This document shows, one piece after another, positions 33,219 to 41,215 of a stretch of DNA of 64,000 nucleotides (the stretch's first letter is position 1; each line of letters opens with the position of its first letter). The stretch comes from Halobacterium sp. CBA1132 (GTDB taxonomy: Archaea > Halobacteriota > Halobacteria > Halobacteriales > Halobacteriaceae): contig NZ_BCMZ01000001.1 in the NCBI RefSeq assembly GCF_001485535.1, positions 1,612,001-1,676,000 on the forward strand, read 5' to 3'. The notes under the pieces were generated by a model. It was given only the letters and a program-made list of their open reading frames with translations. It was not told the DNA's origin and searched no databases. The position numbers and the translations under genes were made by a program.

Positions 33219-34031
33219 CTACAGCGAGACGAGGCCGAGGTGGCCGTCGAGCCCATCGACGAAGCGCACGCGCCGCCCGAACCACTCGCGGCCGCCGCCG
33301 AGGGGGTGGCGGTGGCGCGCGTCGTCGATGTCCGCGCTCAACAGCACGGCGGCGGGTCCGGGGCCGAGTTCGTCGAGGCGTTCGCGGACGCGGCCGCCGT
33401 CGGGGTCGCACAGCACCACGTCCTGTCCGGGGAATTGCGCGAGGTCGCCGTAGGTGTCGTCGTAGTCGCGTTCCGGTTCGGGGAGGCGATAGAGCCGCTG
33501 GAAGCGTTCGATAGCGCTGGCGATGTCGTCGGTGGCGAGGACGACCCACGAGATGCCCGACACGGGCGACCCGTAGAGGTCGCTGTCGGGGACGCGGTAC
33601 TCGCGGGGCGTGCGGTCGCTGACGACGAACGGGAGGAGGCTGTCGTCGCCGCCGAGGAACGCGTGGTCCCACTCGACGAGCGTGCCGTCCGGACGTTCGC
33701 GGCGGCCCTGAATCGGGCCGTGAACGGTGACGTCGTGGTCGATGACGCGCTGACACTCGGCGTGGACGCTGCCCGTCTCCACGCACCAGTCACAGGGGCC
33801 GGCGATGGGGTCGGCGGCCTCGAAGTACGCCGGCCAGCGGTCGGGGTCTTCGCGCGTGGGCGCGACCAGTTCGAGATACGAGCCGTCCGGGAGCACGACC
33901 GCCGCCATCTCCGTGCCGGCGCCGGGGTGGGCGCCGCCGTACGTGGGGTCGAAGCCGGCGGCTTCGAATCGCTCGACGAGGGCGTCGAGGTCGCTGGCGG
34001 CGAACGGCACGTGGTCGATGACGGGGCGCAT
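33219..34031 (-). CDS. VOC-family (glyoxalase-like) protein
   Basis: 270 residues from MRPVIDHVPFAASDLDALVE. It has two halves of vicinal-oxygen-chelate type: HVPFAASDLDALVERFEAAG with LPDGSYLELVAP, then ISWVVLATDDIASAIERFQR. Members include glyoxalases, dioxygenases and antibiotic-binding proteins; no specific substrate is evident. A longer frame upstream (to 34106) lacks family match. It is divergent from the mevalonate kinase gene, with 85 bases between starts. Confidence 0.75.
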   Translation of the reverse strand: MRPVIDHVPFAASDLDALVERFEAAGFDPTYGGAHPGAGTEMAAVVLPDGSYLELVAPTREDPDRWPAYFEAADPIAGPCDWCVETGSVHAECQRVIDHDVTVHGPIQGRRERPDGTLVEWDHAFLGGDDSLLPFVVSDRTPREYRVPDSDLYGSPVSGISWVVLATDDIASAIERFQRLYRLPEPERDYDDTYGDLAQFPGQDVVLCDPDGGRVRERLDELGPGPAAVLLSADIDDARHRHPLGGGREWFGRRVRFVDGLDGHLGLVSL

Positions 34032-34116
34032 ACCGCCCCGTTCGGCGCGCGCACGCAAAAGCCTGCGGCGGGGGCGTTCCGGAACTTCTGTAACGGCGTG
34101 GACCACACGGCGAAGT

Positions 34117-35103
34117 ATGACAACGACTTCGAGCGCGCCGGGGAAGGTCTACCTCTTCGGCGAGCACGCCGTCGTCTACGGTGAGCCCGCGGTTCCCTGT
34201 GCCATCGAGCGACGGGCGCGGGTGACGGTGACGGCCCGCGACGACGACCGCGTGCGGGTGTCCGCCGACGACCTCTCGCTGGACGGGTTCACGGTCGAGT
34301 ACGGCTCGAGCGCCGACGCGAAGCCGGACGTGGACGTGCCGACGCCGCTCATCGAGGCAGCGATGGGGTACGTGGAAGCGTCGCTCGAACAGGCACGAGA
34401 CGCCGCAGACAGGCCGGATGCGGGCTTCGACGTGGAAATCGAGAGCGGGATTCCGCTCGGGGCGGGACTCGGGTCGAGCGCGGCCGTCGCCGTCGCGGGC
34501 ATCGACGCCGCCACGCGCGAACTCGGTGCGCCGCTCGACGCCGAGGCGGTGGCGGAGCGCGCGTACCGCGTCGAACACGAGGTGCAGGACGGGCAAGCCT
34601 CCCGGGCGGACACGTTCTGTTCGGCGGTGGGTGGCGCAGTCCGCGTGGAGGGCGACGACTGTCGAGCCATCGACGCGCCGGACTTGCCGTTCGTCGTGGG
34701 GTACGATGGCGCGAGCCACGACACGGGGAAGTTGGTCGCGGGAGTACGAGACCTCCGCGACGAGTACGACTTCGCCGCGAACACCGTGGGCGCAATCGGC
34801 GACCTCGTGCGCGAGGGCGAGCAGGCGCTCGCGGACGGCGACCTCGACGCGCTCGGCCGCCTGATGGACTTCAATCACGGTCTGCTCGCGGCGCTCGACG
34901 TGTCCTCGCGGTCGCTGGACACCCTCGTGTGGGCGGCCCGGGACGGCGGGGCGCTCGGCGCGAAACTGACCGGCGCGGGCGGCGGCGGCTGCATCGTCGC
35001 GCTCGACCGGGAGGACGGCGTGGAGACCGCGCTGTCGCTGGCGCCGGAGTGCGAGCAGGCGTTCCAGGCGGAGCTCGCGACGGAGGGCGTGCGCGTCGAA
35101 TGA
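34117..35103 (+). CDS. mvk: Mevalonate kinase
   Basis: 328 residues of the GHMP family: SAPGKVYLFGEHAVVYGEPA at the N-terminus, the ATP loop GIPLGAGLGSSAAVAVAGID, and a C-terminal GAKLTGAGGGGCIVAL. It phosphorylates mevalonate, the first kinase step of the archaeal isoprenoid route to membrane lipids. The ATG is the family start (MTTTSSAPGKVYLFGEH). It overlaps ipk by ATGA, so the two kinases are probably made together. Confidence 0.96.
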   Translation: MTTTSSAPGKVYLFGEHAVVYGEPAVPCAIERRARVTVTARDDDRVRVSADDLSLDGFTVEYGSSADAKPDVDVPTPLIEAAMGYVEASLEQARDAADRPDAGFDVEIESGIPLGAGLGSSAAVAVAGIDAATRELGAPLDAEAVAERAYRVEHEVQDGQASRADTFCSAVGGAVRVEGDDCRAIDAPDLPFVVGYDGASHDTGKLVAGVRDLRDEYDFAANTVGAIGDLVREGEQALADGDLDALGRLMDFNHGLLAALDVSSRSLDTLVWAARDGGALGAKLTGAGGGGCIVALDREDGVETALSLAPECEQAFQAELATEGVRVE

Positions 35104-35840
35104 CCGTCGTCGTGAAACTCGGTGGGAGCGTCGTCACCGAGAAAGACCAGCCCGAAACCGTCGCCGACGACCGACTGGCAGCGCTCGCGGGCGCGCTCGG
35201 AGAGGCGGCCGTCGACGACCTCGTGGTGGTCCACGGCGGCGGGAGCTTCGGGCACCCGCACGCTGCCGACCACGGTATCTCCAGCAGCGAGGGGTCCGCG
35301 GAGGCTGCTGCGGCCCGCGACGTCGCGAGCGCGATGGAGGAACTGAACGGGAGAGTTGTCGGTGCGCTCGCCGATGCGGGCGTGCCGGCGGTGCCCGTAC
35401 ATCCGTTCTCTGTCGGCCACCGAACTGTGGACGGCGAACTCCGCTTCGAGACCGCGCAGTTGGAAGCGATGCTGGGTGAGGGGTTCGTGCCGGTGCTGCA
35501 CGGCGACGTGCTCACGCAGGTCGGAGACGGAGCGACTATCGTCAGCGGCGACGAACTCGTCACGCACGTCGCGCGAGCGTTGGACGCCGAGCGGGTGGGC
35601 CTCTGCTCGACGGTCCCCGGCGTCCTCGACGAGTCCGGGGACGTAGTCGCCGAGATTACGGACTACGACGACGTGGCCGCCGCGCTCGGGGGCAGCGACG
35701 CCACCGACGTCACCGGCGGGATGGCCGCGAAAGTCCGCGCGCTGTTGGCGCTCGGCGCGCCCGCGTTCGTGTTCGGCCCGGACGCCCTCTCGGCGTTTCT
35801 CGCGGGCGAGGACGCCGGAACGCGCATCGAGGGGCGCTAG
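35100..35840 (+). CDS. ipk: Isopentenyl phosphate kinase
   Basis: 246 residues of the amino-acid-kinase fold. [16 protein letters not shown] and [15 protein letters not shown] carry the nucleotide-binding Lys and the His that binds isopentenyl phosphate; [15 protein letters not shown] is the C-terminal motif. The enzyme makes isopentenyl diphosphate in the archaeal mevalonate route. It overlaps mvk at the start and the convergent YegP-like gene at the stop, sharing CTAG. Confidence 0.96.
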   Translation: MTVVVKLGGSVVTEKDQPETVADDRLAALAGALGEAAVDDLVVVHGGGSFGHPHAADHGISSSEGSAEAAAARDVASAMEELNGRVVGALADAGVPAVPVHPFSVGHRTVDGELRFETAQLEAMLGEGFVPVLHGDVLTQVGDGATIVSGDELVTHVARALDAERVGLCSTVPGVLDESGDVVAEITDYDDVAAALGGSDATDVTGGMAAKVRALLALGAPAFVFGPDALSAFLAGEDAGTRIEGR

Positions 35841-36031
35841 GCGTCGGGTTCGCCGACTTCCACGTCGGCGTCCGGCGCGTTCTCCTTGACGCTCTTCAGG
35901 CCCTGTTTGGCCTTCTGCTCGGAGGCGTACCCCTCGCCGCTGTCCGCGATGATGTTGCCGTTTCGGTGAACGAGGCGCCACCGGTACTGACCCGCTTCGT
36001 CCTCGTAGACGTGGAACGTCGCGTTCGCCAT
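35837..36031 (-). CDS. HVO_2922/YegP-type small protein (DUF1508)
   Basis: 64 residues: [20 protein letters not shown] and [20 protein letters not shown] are the YegP repeat pattern of a single DUF1508 unit. YegP proteins are small beta-rich proteins, of unknown role in haloarchaea. The ATG at 36031 is preferred to a GTG three codons earlier. A perfect 9-bp hairpin lies 13-34 bases upstream and may be in its leader. The stop overlaps ipk by 4 bases. Confidence 0.88.
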   Translation of the reverse strand: MANATFHVYEDEAGQYRWRLVHRNGNIIADSGEGYASEQKAKQGLKSVKENAPDADVEVGEPDA

Positions 36032-36043
36032 AGACGCCACGAG

Positions 36044-36065
36044 AACCGCCTTCGTGAAGGCGGTT
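36044..36065. promoter_or_regulatory. Perfect hairpin upstream of the YegP-like gene
   Basis: AACCGCCTT-CGTG-AAGGCGGTT, 9 base pairs with a 4-base loop. If transcription starts about 27 bases after the TATA-like GTTAAAAAC near 36,098-36,106 on the minus strand, this hairpin lies in the 5' leader just before the start codon. Confidence 0.5.
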
Positions 36066-36154
36066 GTGGCCGACGGGCCGACGCCGCGGCAATCCCCGCT
36101 GTTTTTAACACCGCGGGACGTAGGGCAGCCAAGAGCAGCGTCGCGGGCGTTGAC

Positions 36155-36197
36155 GCGACGGCGGCCGACGGCTGTAAGACGCCGCGGCCGCCGTCGC
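36155..36197. promoter_or_regulatory. Strong hairpin upstream of the RNase J gene
   Basis: GCGACGGCGGCC (36155-36166) and GGCCGCCGTCGC (36186-36197) form a perfect 12-bp stem with a 19-base loop. It lies just upstream of the RNase J promoter (CTTACC near 36,229-36,234, 26 bases before the ATG), so it is probably an insulator or a regulator site rather than part of the mRNA. Confidence 0.5.
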
Positions 36198-36256
36198 CAG
36201 CGCGCGGCTGTTTCGAGACACGACTCCCCTTACCGGGGTTTCAGTGCTTCAAAACC

Positions 36257-37603
36257 ATGGAAATCGAAATCGCAACAATCGGCGGATACGAAGAAGTCGG
36301 TCGGCAGATGACTGCCGTCCGAGCCGGTGACGACATTGTCATTTTCGACATGGGCCTCAACCTCTCGCAGGTCCTGATTCACGACAACGTCGAGACCGAG
36401 AAGATGCACAGCCTCGACCTCATCGACATGGGCGCCATCCCGGACGACCGCGTCATGTCCGACCTCGAGGGCGACGTGCAGGCAATCGTGCCGACGCACG
36501 GCCACCTCGACCACATCGGTGCCATCTCGAAGCTCGCGCACCGATACGACGCGCCCATCGTCGCGTCGCCGTTCACGCTGGAACTCGTGAAAGGCCAGAT
36601 CGAGGGCGAGCAGAAGTTCGGCGTCGACAACGAACTCGTGGAGATGGAGTCCGGCGAGACGATGTCCATCGGCGACGAGTGCGAACTCGAGTTCGTCCAC
36701 GTCACACACTCCATCATCGACGCCATCAACCCGGTCCTCCACACGCCGGAGGGGTCGGTCGTCTACGGCCTCGACAAGCGCATCGACCACGACCCGGTTC
36801 TCGAAGACCCCATCGACATGGAGCGCTTCCGAGAGATCGGCCGCGAGGGCGAGGGCGTCCTCTGTTACATCGAGGACTGTACGAACGCCGGCCGGAAGGG
36901 CCGCACGCCGTCCGAGAGCGTGGCGCGGCGCCACCTCAAGGACGCGATGCAGAGCATGGAGGACTACGACGGCGGCATCGTCGCGACGACGTTCTCCAGC
37001 CACGTCTCCCGGGTCTCCTCGCTCGTGGAGTTCGCGAAGGACATCGGCCGGGAGCCGATTCTGCTCGGTCGCTCGATGGAGCAGTACTCGGGTACCGCCG
37101 AGCGCATGGGCCGCGTGAACTTCCCGGACGACCTCGGGATGTTCGGCCACCGCAAGAGCGTCGACCGCGCGTTCAAGCGCGTGATGGACGAGGGCAAGGA
37201 GAACTTCCTGCCCATCGTCACGGGCCACCAGGGCGAGCCGCGCGCGATGCTCACTCGGATGGGTCGCGGCGAGACGCCCTACGACATCGAGAACGGTGAC
37301 AAGATCATCTTCTCGGCGCGCGTGATTCCGGAGCCGACCAACGAGGGCCAGCGCTACCAGAGCGAGCAGCTGCTGCGGATGCAGGGCGCTCGCATCTACG
37401 ACGACATCCACGTCTCCGGCCACCTCCGCGAGGAGGGCCACTACGAGATGATGAAAACGCTCCAGCCCGAGCACATCATCCCCGCCCACCAGAACATGAA
37501 GGGCTTCGCGCCGTACGTCAGTCTCGCGGAGAGCCAGGGGTACAAGGTCGGTCGCGACCTCCACGTGACCTCGAACGGCAACACCATCCAGCTCGTCGAG
37601 TAG
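36257..37603 (+). CDS. rnj: Ribonuclease J (beta-CASP metallo-beta-lactamase fold)
   Basis: 448 residues. The metallo-beta-lactamase motifs are [16 protein letters not shown] (HxHxDH), HVTHSIIDA and a late [11 protein letters not shown]. The beta-CASP part includes [18 protein letters not shown] and [15 protein letters not shown]. aRNase J degrades and matures RNA 5' to 3'. The start [18 protein letters not shown] is the family start; TATA spacing supports a leaderless message. idsA follows with no intergenic base. Confidence 0.95.
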   Translation: MEIEIATIGGYEEVGRQMTAVRAGDDIVIFDMGLNLSQVLIHDNVETEKMHSLDLIDMGAIPDDRVMSDLEGDVQAIVPTHGHLDHIGAISKLAHRYDAPIVASPFTLELVKGQIEGEQKFGVDNELVEMESGETMSIGDECELEFVHVTHSIIDAINPVLHTPEGSVVYGLDKRIDHDPVLEDPIDMERFREIGREGEGVLCYIEDCTNAGRKGRTPSESVARRHLKDAMQSMEDYDGGIVATTFSSHVSRVSSLVEFAKDIGREPILLGRSMEQYSGTAERMGRVNFPDDLGMFGHRKSVDRAFKRVMDEGKENFLPIVTGHQGEPRAMLTRMGRGETPYDIENGDKIIFSARVIPEPTNEGQRYQSEQLLRMQGARIYDDIHVSGHLREEGHYEMMKTLQPEHIIPAHQNMKGFAPYVSLAESQGYKVGRDLHVTSNGNTIQLVE

Positions 37604-38650
37604 ATGTCCAAGAACGCCCGCGAACAAGCGGTGCTCAGCGCGGTCCGCGAGCGCCGCGAGAAGGTCAACGCCGCCATCGACGAGGACCTCCCGGCGCAGC
37701 GCCCGGAGCGCCTCTACGAGGCGGCCCGCTACCTCTTGGAGGCCGGCGGGAAGCGCCTGCGTCCAGCAGTCCTGTTGTTGACCGCGGAGGCGCTGGCGGA
37801 CGTCGAACCCGGGAGTACGGACTACCGGGCGTTCCCGGACCTGACGGGCGGCGAGGTGGACGTGATGTCGTCGGCGGTGTCCATCGAGGTCATCCAGTCG
37901 TTCACGCTCATCCACGACGACATCATGGACGACGACGACCTCCGGCGCGGCGTGCCGGCGGTCCACCGCGAGTACGACACCGAGACCGCGATTCTCGCGG
38001 GCGACACGCTCTACTCGAAGGCGTTCGAAATCATGCTGCGGACGGGCGCGCCGCCCGAGCGCGGCATGGGCGCGATGCAGACGCTCGCGGAGACGTGCAC
38101 CCACATCTGTGAGGGCCAAGCCCTCGACGTGGACTTCGAGACGCGGACGGACGTCCTCTCCGACGAGTACATGGAGATGGTGGAGTTGAAGACCGCGGTG
38201 TTGTACGCCGCGGCGGCGTCGATTCCCGCGGTCCTGCTGGGCGCCGACGACGACACCGTCGAGGCGCTGTACGACTACGGGGTCAAAGCCGGGCAAGCGT
38301 TCCAGATTCACGACGACGTCCTCGACCTCACGGTGCCGTCCGAGAAACTCGGCAAGCAGCGCGGGTCGGACCTCGTGGAAGGCAAGAAGACGGTCGTGAC
38401 GCTGCACGCCAGCGAGCACGGCGTCGACGTCGATAATCTGCTGGACGCCGACGACCCCGAGAACGTCACCGACGACGACATCGAGGACGCCGTCCAGCGA
38501 CTCCGCGAGGTCGGTAGCATCGAGTACGCCCGCGAGTGCGCGGACGAACTCGTCGCCGAAGCCAAAGCCCACCTCGACGTGCTGCCGGACAACGAGGCCC
38601 ACCGTCGACTCGAACAGGTCGCGGACTACCTCGTCGAACGGGGCTACTAA
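37604..38650 (+). CDS. idsA: Geranylgeranyl/farnesyl diphosphate synthase
   Basis: 348 residues. The first Asp-rich motif is HDDIMDDDDLRRG and the second is IHDDVLDLTVPSEKLGK; GGKRLRPAVLLLTAEAL is the substrate-binding part. It builds C15-C20 prenyl diphosphates for archaeal lipids. Its position after ipk and RNase J matches the standard isoprenoid cluster. A long hairpin with T and A runs at 38,658-38,726 is the probable terminator. Confidence 0.96.
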   Translation: MSKNAREQAVLSAVRERREKVNAAIDEDLPAQRPERLYEAARYLLEAGGKRLRPAVLLLTAEALADVEPGSTDYRAFPDLTGGEVDVMSSAVSIEVIQSFTLIHDDIMDDDDLRRGVPAVHREYDTETAILAGDTLYSKAFEIMLRTGAPPERGMGAMQTLAETCTHICEGQALDVDFETRTDVLSDEYMEMVELKTAVLYAAAASIPAVLLGADDDTVEALYDYGVKAGQAFQIHDDVLDLTVPSEKLGKQRGSDLVEGKKTVVTLHASEHGVDVDNLLDADDPENVTDDDIEDAVQRLREVGSIEYARECADELVAEAKAHLDVLPDNEAHRRLEQVADYLVERGY

Positions 38651-38657
38651 CGTACCT

Positions 38658-38726
38658 TTTTTTGCGCTCGGGTTTCCTCGCTCGCGGCCACCGGCCGCTC
38701 GCTGCGGGAACCTCTCGCGCAAAAAA
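38658..38726. terminator. Long bidirectional terminator-like hairpin after idsA
   Basis: TTTTTTGCGC (38658-38667) faces GCGCAAAAAA (38717-38726). Inside, GGTTTCC pairs imperfectly with GGAACC and GCGGCC with GGCCGC. T runs on both strands next to the stem fit termination of idsA and, from the other side, of the FAD-oxidoreductase gene. Confidence 0.6.
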
Positions 38727-38742
38727 TCTACGCTAAAAAAGC

Positions 38743-38840
38743 CCGCTCGCCGCAGGCGAGCGGTGGTCACGCGAGCGTCAGCGAGCGTGACGTCGTCAAC
38801 GCGCAGCGTTGACGGAAAACCGCGCGGCGAAGCCGCGCGG
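38743..38840. repeat. Array of four tandem perfect hairpins
   Basis: Four unrelated stems follow one another: CCGCTCGCC/GGCGAGCGG (38743-38763, loop GCA); GTCACGC/GCGTGAC (38766-38791, loop GAGCGTCAGCGA); GTCAACGC/GCGTTGAC (38795-38813, loop GCA); CCGCGCGGC/GCCGCGCGG (38820-38840, loop GAA). Three of the four end in a GNA triloop closed by C-G. They fill the gap between idsA and the convergent oxidoreductase, which has no coding sequence. Confidence 0.85.
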
Positions 38841-38866
38841 ATGCTCTCCGCGCCGCACAGCTGTCG

Positions 38867-39772
38867 CTACGGACCGTCTTCGTCCGTCCGGTCGAGGTAC
38901 GCGCGGATGCGGTCGTCGTCGAGGTGTTCCAGGATTCGGTCGTGGGCTTCCTGCCGGCGGCGTTCGATTTCCTCGTCGTCGACGTACCTGCCGAGGCGGT
39001 CGTCTACTTCCGACTCGCGTAGCGCGTCCAGTTCGTCGTCGCTGAGGTCGTGGTCGGCCGGGACGTGCTCGTCGAAGTACTCGCGCCAGCGGTCCGGGTC
39101 GGCCCACTCCTCGTCGCGAGCGCGCTCCTGTCGGAGCCAGTCGACGCGCTCGGCCAATCCCTCGGGATACCCGCGTTCGCGGCGGGCGTCCCCGACGACG
39201 TGGCGGCCGACGAGCGCGCCGAAGCCCGCCGCGGCGATGGCCTGCGTCGACCACTCTTCGACCGGTGACGCGATGTAGAGGCCGTCTATCGGCGTTCTGC
39301 CGTCGCTGTCGGCGTACGTCCGGTCGAAGTGTTCGTGTTCCTCGCCGCCGTGGTCGTGGGTCTCGTACATCTCGTCGTCGGCGTCCAGCGGCCGGAGGTA
39401 GTCTGCGTCGTAGCGGGTCGCCGCGACGACGCGACTCGCGCGGATTGGGTCACCGGACTGGGGTTCGACGACGAATCCGCCGCCGTCCGCGCGTTCGACC
39501 GACTCGACGAAGTCCTCGACGACCTCGCAGCCGACTGCTTCGGCGTGGTCGTGGGCGAGCGCGTAGAACGTCTCGATGTCGATACCCGCAGGGAAGCCGA
39601 GGTAGTTCTGTAGGTGCGCGCACTGCCGGAGCGACGAGCGCCCGCGGTCGAAAACCACCGTGTCCAGTCCTTCGCGAGCGGTGAAGACGCCCGTCGAACA
39701 GCCCGCGGGGCCGCCGCCGACGACCGCCACGTCCCACTCTGTGTCGTCGGCGTTCGCGTCGGGTTCAGTCAC
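38867..39772 (-). CDS. FAD-dependent thioredoxin-reductase-like oxidoreductase, iron-regulated
   Basis: 301 residues. The FAD-binding GxGxxG is DVAVVGGGPAGCSTGVFTAR, and the second site is DGLYIASPVEEWSTQAIAAA. No redox-active CxxC pair is present, so it is not a classical thioredoxin reductase. The C-terminal 100 residues are an acidic helical extension. A perfect DtxR-type palindrome (TTAGGCTAGCCTAA) lies in its promoter, suggesting repression by iron and a role in iron acquisition or reduction; that is inference. The start is the GTG of VTEPDANADD. Confidence 0.8.
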   Translation of the reverse strand: MTEPDANADDTEWDVAVVGGGPAGCSTGVFTAREGLDTVVFDRGRSSLRQCAHLQNYLGFPAGIDIETFYALAHDHAEAVGCEVVEDFVESVERADGGGFVVEPQSGDPIRASRVVAATRYDADYLRPLDADDEMYETHDHGGEEHEHFDRTYADSDGRTPIDGLYIASPVEEWSTQAIAAAGFGALVGRHVVGDARRERGYPEGLAERVDWLRQERARDEEWADPDRWREYFDEHVPADHDLSDDELDALRESEVDDRLGRYVDDEEIERRRQEAHDRILEHLDDDRIRAYLDRTDEDGP

Positions 39773-39856
39773 GCGTCCCCCCGCTGACCCCGACTCGTCG
39801 TTCGGTCGTGGCGTCTCGTCTCGGTCGCCGGGTTCGGTCGCACTGGTGCACGATTT

Positions 39857-39870
39857 TTAGGCTAGCCTAA
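39857..39870. promoter_or_regulatory. Iron box for a DtxR/SirR-type repressor
   Basis: TTAGGCTAGCCTAA is a perfect 14-base palindrome of the type bound by archaeal DtxR-family iron regulators (Idr in Halobacterium). It overlaps the likely TATA (CCTAAAAATC on the minus strand), 85-98 bases before the oxidoreductase start, leaving a leader of roughly 60 bases. Confidence 0.75.
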
Positions 39871-39960
39871 TCCAACATAAACGCATCGGGACCGCGCAGC
39901 AACTGTTATGCGGCGGGCGACGCCACCGTAAATATTAATCCAGAAACGGCCGGGAGAGGC

Positions 39961-40926
39961 CTATTCGACGCGTTTGAGGCCTTCGCGCTCTACGTAGACG
40001 TCCATCTCCTCGGAGAGTTCTTCGAGTTCGTCCAGTAGCCGCTCTTGGTGCTCGCCGAGTTCGTCCCGAGTGCCCCGGGGCAGCTGCTCCTCTAGGAGGT
40101 CAGTGTACCGAACGCGCAGTTCGAACGTGTCGTTCAGCGTTCCCTGTAGCGCCTGCACGGTCGCACGGTCACTGTCCGCACTCCGGTTCGCCCACGCGCT
40201 CAGATTCGAGACGAACCCCTCGTCAATGTCCACGCGGTCGTGCTCGTCGACGAGCTGGTTGTACCACTTCTTTACCTGCGTCGTCAGCGTGCGGCGGAGC
40301 GTCCACGGCATGTCATCAAACCGCGACACCGGCACCTGAAGGAGAGAATCCCCCGCATAGATGACGCTCATGTTCGCGAAAATGTCCGTCCGCGTCTCGT
40401 CGTCGTCCTCAATAGTGCGCTCGCTCACTTCGCCAGTCATCAGCGCGCGAATCACGTCCTCGCGCTCGACAGCGAAGGATGCGGTTTCCTTCTTGAAGTA
40501 GAGGTAACCACCACCTATGAGGAGAATCAACCCGAGTAGAATCGGAAGGAGTTCGCCGCTCAGCCCGAAGAACGCGAAGATAGCGCCGACGACGAGCGCG
40601 CCTGCGCCGTGGGGACCGTACGGTTTGTATTCGAGTTCGCCTTGGCCGACGGGGTGTGGTTCCGAGGACGCAGCGAGACGGCCTTTGACGCGGCCGGTTT
40701 TCTCACCGACATCCTCGCTCTCGATACTGAGATCGGTTTCTTGGTTGCCAACGGTTTCGTACTTGAAGTCACCGTCCTGCTGGATTTCCTCCAGGCTGCG
40801 TTTGAGGGACCGATAGAACTGGCGTGGGTTAATGCCAGTGTAGTCGCCCTCTACGAACTTCGTTGCCTTTCGGAGAGACTGCCGTCCATATGATAGGTCC
40901 CTCTTACTGGGGTTGTTTCTCGACAT
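39961..40926 (-). CDS. Uncharacterised membrane protein with cytoplasmic domains
   Basis: 321 residues from MSRNNPSKRDLSYGRQSLRK. Two adjacent hydrophobic segments (ALVVGAIFAFFGLSGELLPI and LLGLILLIGGGYLYF, near residues 110-145) form a membrane hairpin. The N-terminal part is charged, and the long C-terminal part ends in acidic coiled-coil-like helices (DELGEHQERLLDELEELSEE). No known domain is recognised. A TATA-like CTTTATACC lies about 27 bases upstream. Lysine and asparagine are more frequent than in its neighbours, a mild sign of transfer. Confidence 0.7.
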   Translation of the reverse strand: MSRNNPSKRDLSYGRQSLRKATKFVEGDYTGINPRQFYRSLKRSLEEIQQDGDFKYETVGNQETDLSIESEDVGEKTGRVKGRLAASSEPHPVGQGELEYKPYGPHGAGALVVGAIFAFFGLSGELLPILLGLILLIGGGYLYFKKETASFAVEREDVIRALMTGEVSERTIEDDDETRTDIFANMSVIYAGDSLLQVPVSRFDDMPWTLRRTLTTQVKKWYNQLVDEHDRVDIDEGFVSNLSAWANRSADSDRATVQALQGTLNDTFELRVRYTDLLEEQLPRGTRDELGEHQERLLDELEELSEEMDVYVEREGLKRVE

Positions 40927-40949
40927 ACACATTCCAACTGATAGGACTG

Positions 40950-40958
40950 GTATAAAGG
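40950..40958 (+). promoter_or_regulatory. Overlapping divergent TATA element
   Basis: GGTATAAAGG on the plus strand reads CCTTTATACC on the minus strand, where it sits 27 bases before the membrane protein start at 40926. On the plus strand it could also serve the small frame starting near 40,999. Confidence 0.5.
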
Positions 40959-40998
40959 TTGTACCCTACACTAGGCCACGGCAATCAGCGTTGCCGAA

Positions 40999-41166
40999 AT
41001 GCAGGCGAGGCCGCAGCGACGACTGCCACGAGTGCTGTCAATGCCCCGAATACCGACGCGGCACCACTGGACTCACCTCATCGGCATCCCGCTGCTGCTC
41101 GGCATCTGGCTGTACGGCATCTACGACGCCTACCACCTCGCCGAGGACCCGGAGCGCGCCGGGTAG
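40999..41166 (+). CDS. Possible small single-span membrane protein
   Basis: A 55-residue frame, MQARPQRRLPRVLSMPRIPT then one hydrophobic span (LIGIPLLLGIWLYGIY) and a short acidic tail DAYHLAEDPERAG. The alternative ATG at 41041 gives 41 residues. Positive charges before and negative charges after the span fit an inserted membrane peptide. A TATA-like GTATAAAGG lies about 45 bases before. It could also be the remnant of a larger gene. Short length makes this uncertain. Confidence 0.4.
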   Translation: MQARPQRRLPRVLSMPRIPTRHHWTHLIGIPLLLGIWLYGIYDAYHLAEDPERAG

Positions 41167-41215
41167 TCGGCGCGAATCCCAACGGATTTGCCCGCCTCGG
41201 GCGAACGACCACGTA

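Noticed and set aside
36230-38770. Long minus-strand frame across RNase J and idsA
   Set aside because: Both enzymes on the plus strand carry complete motifs; the antisense product has none.
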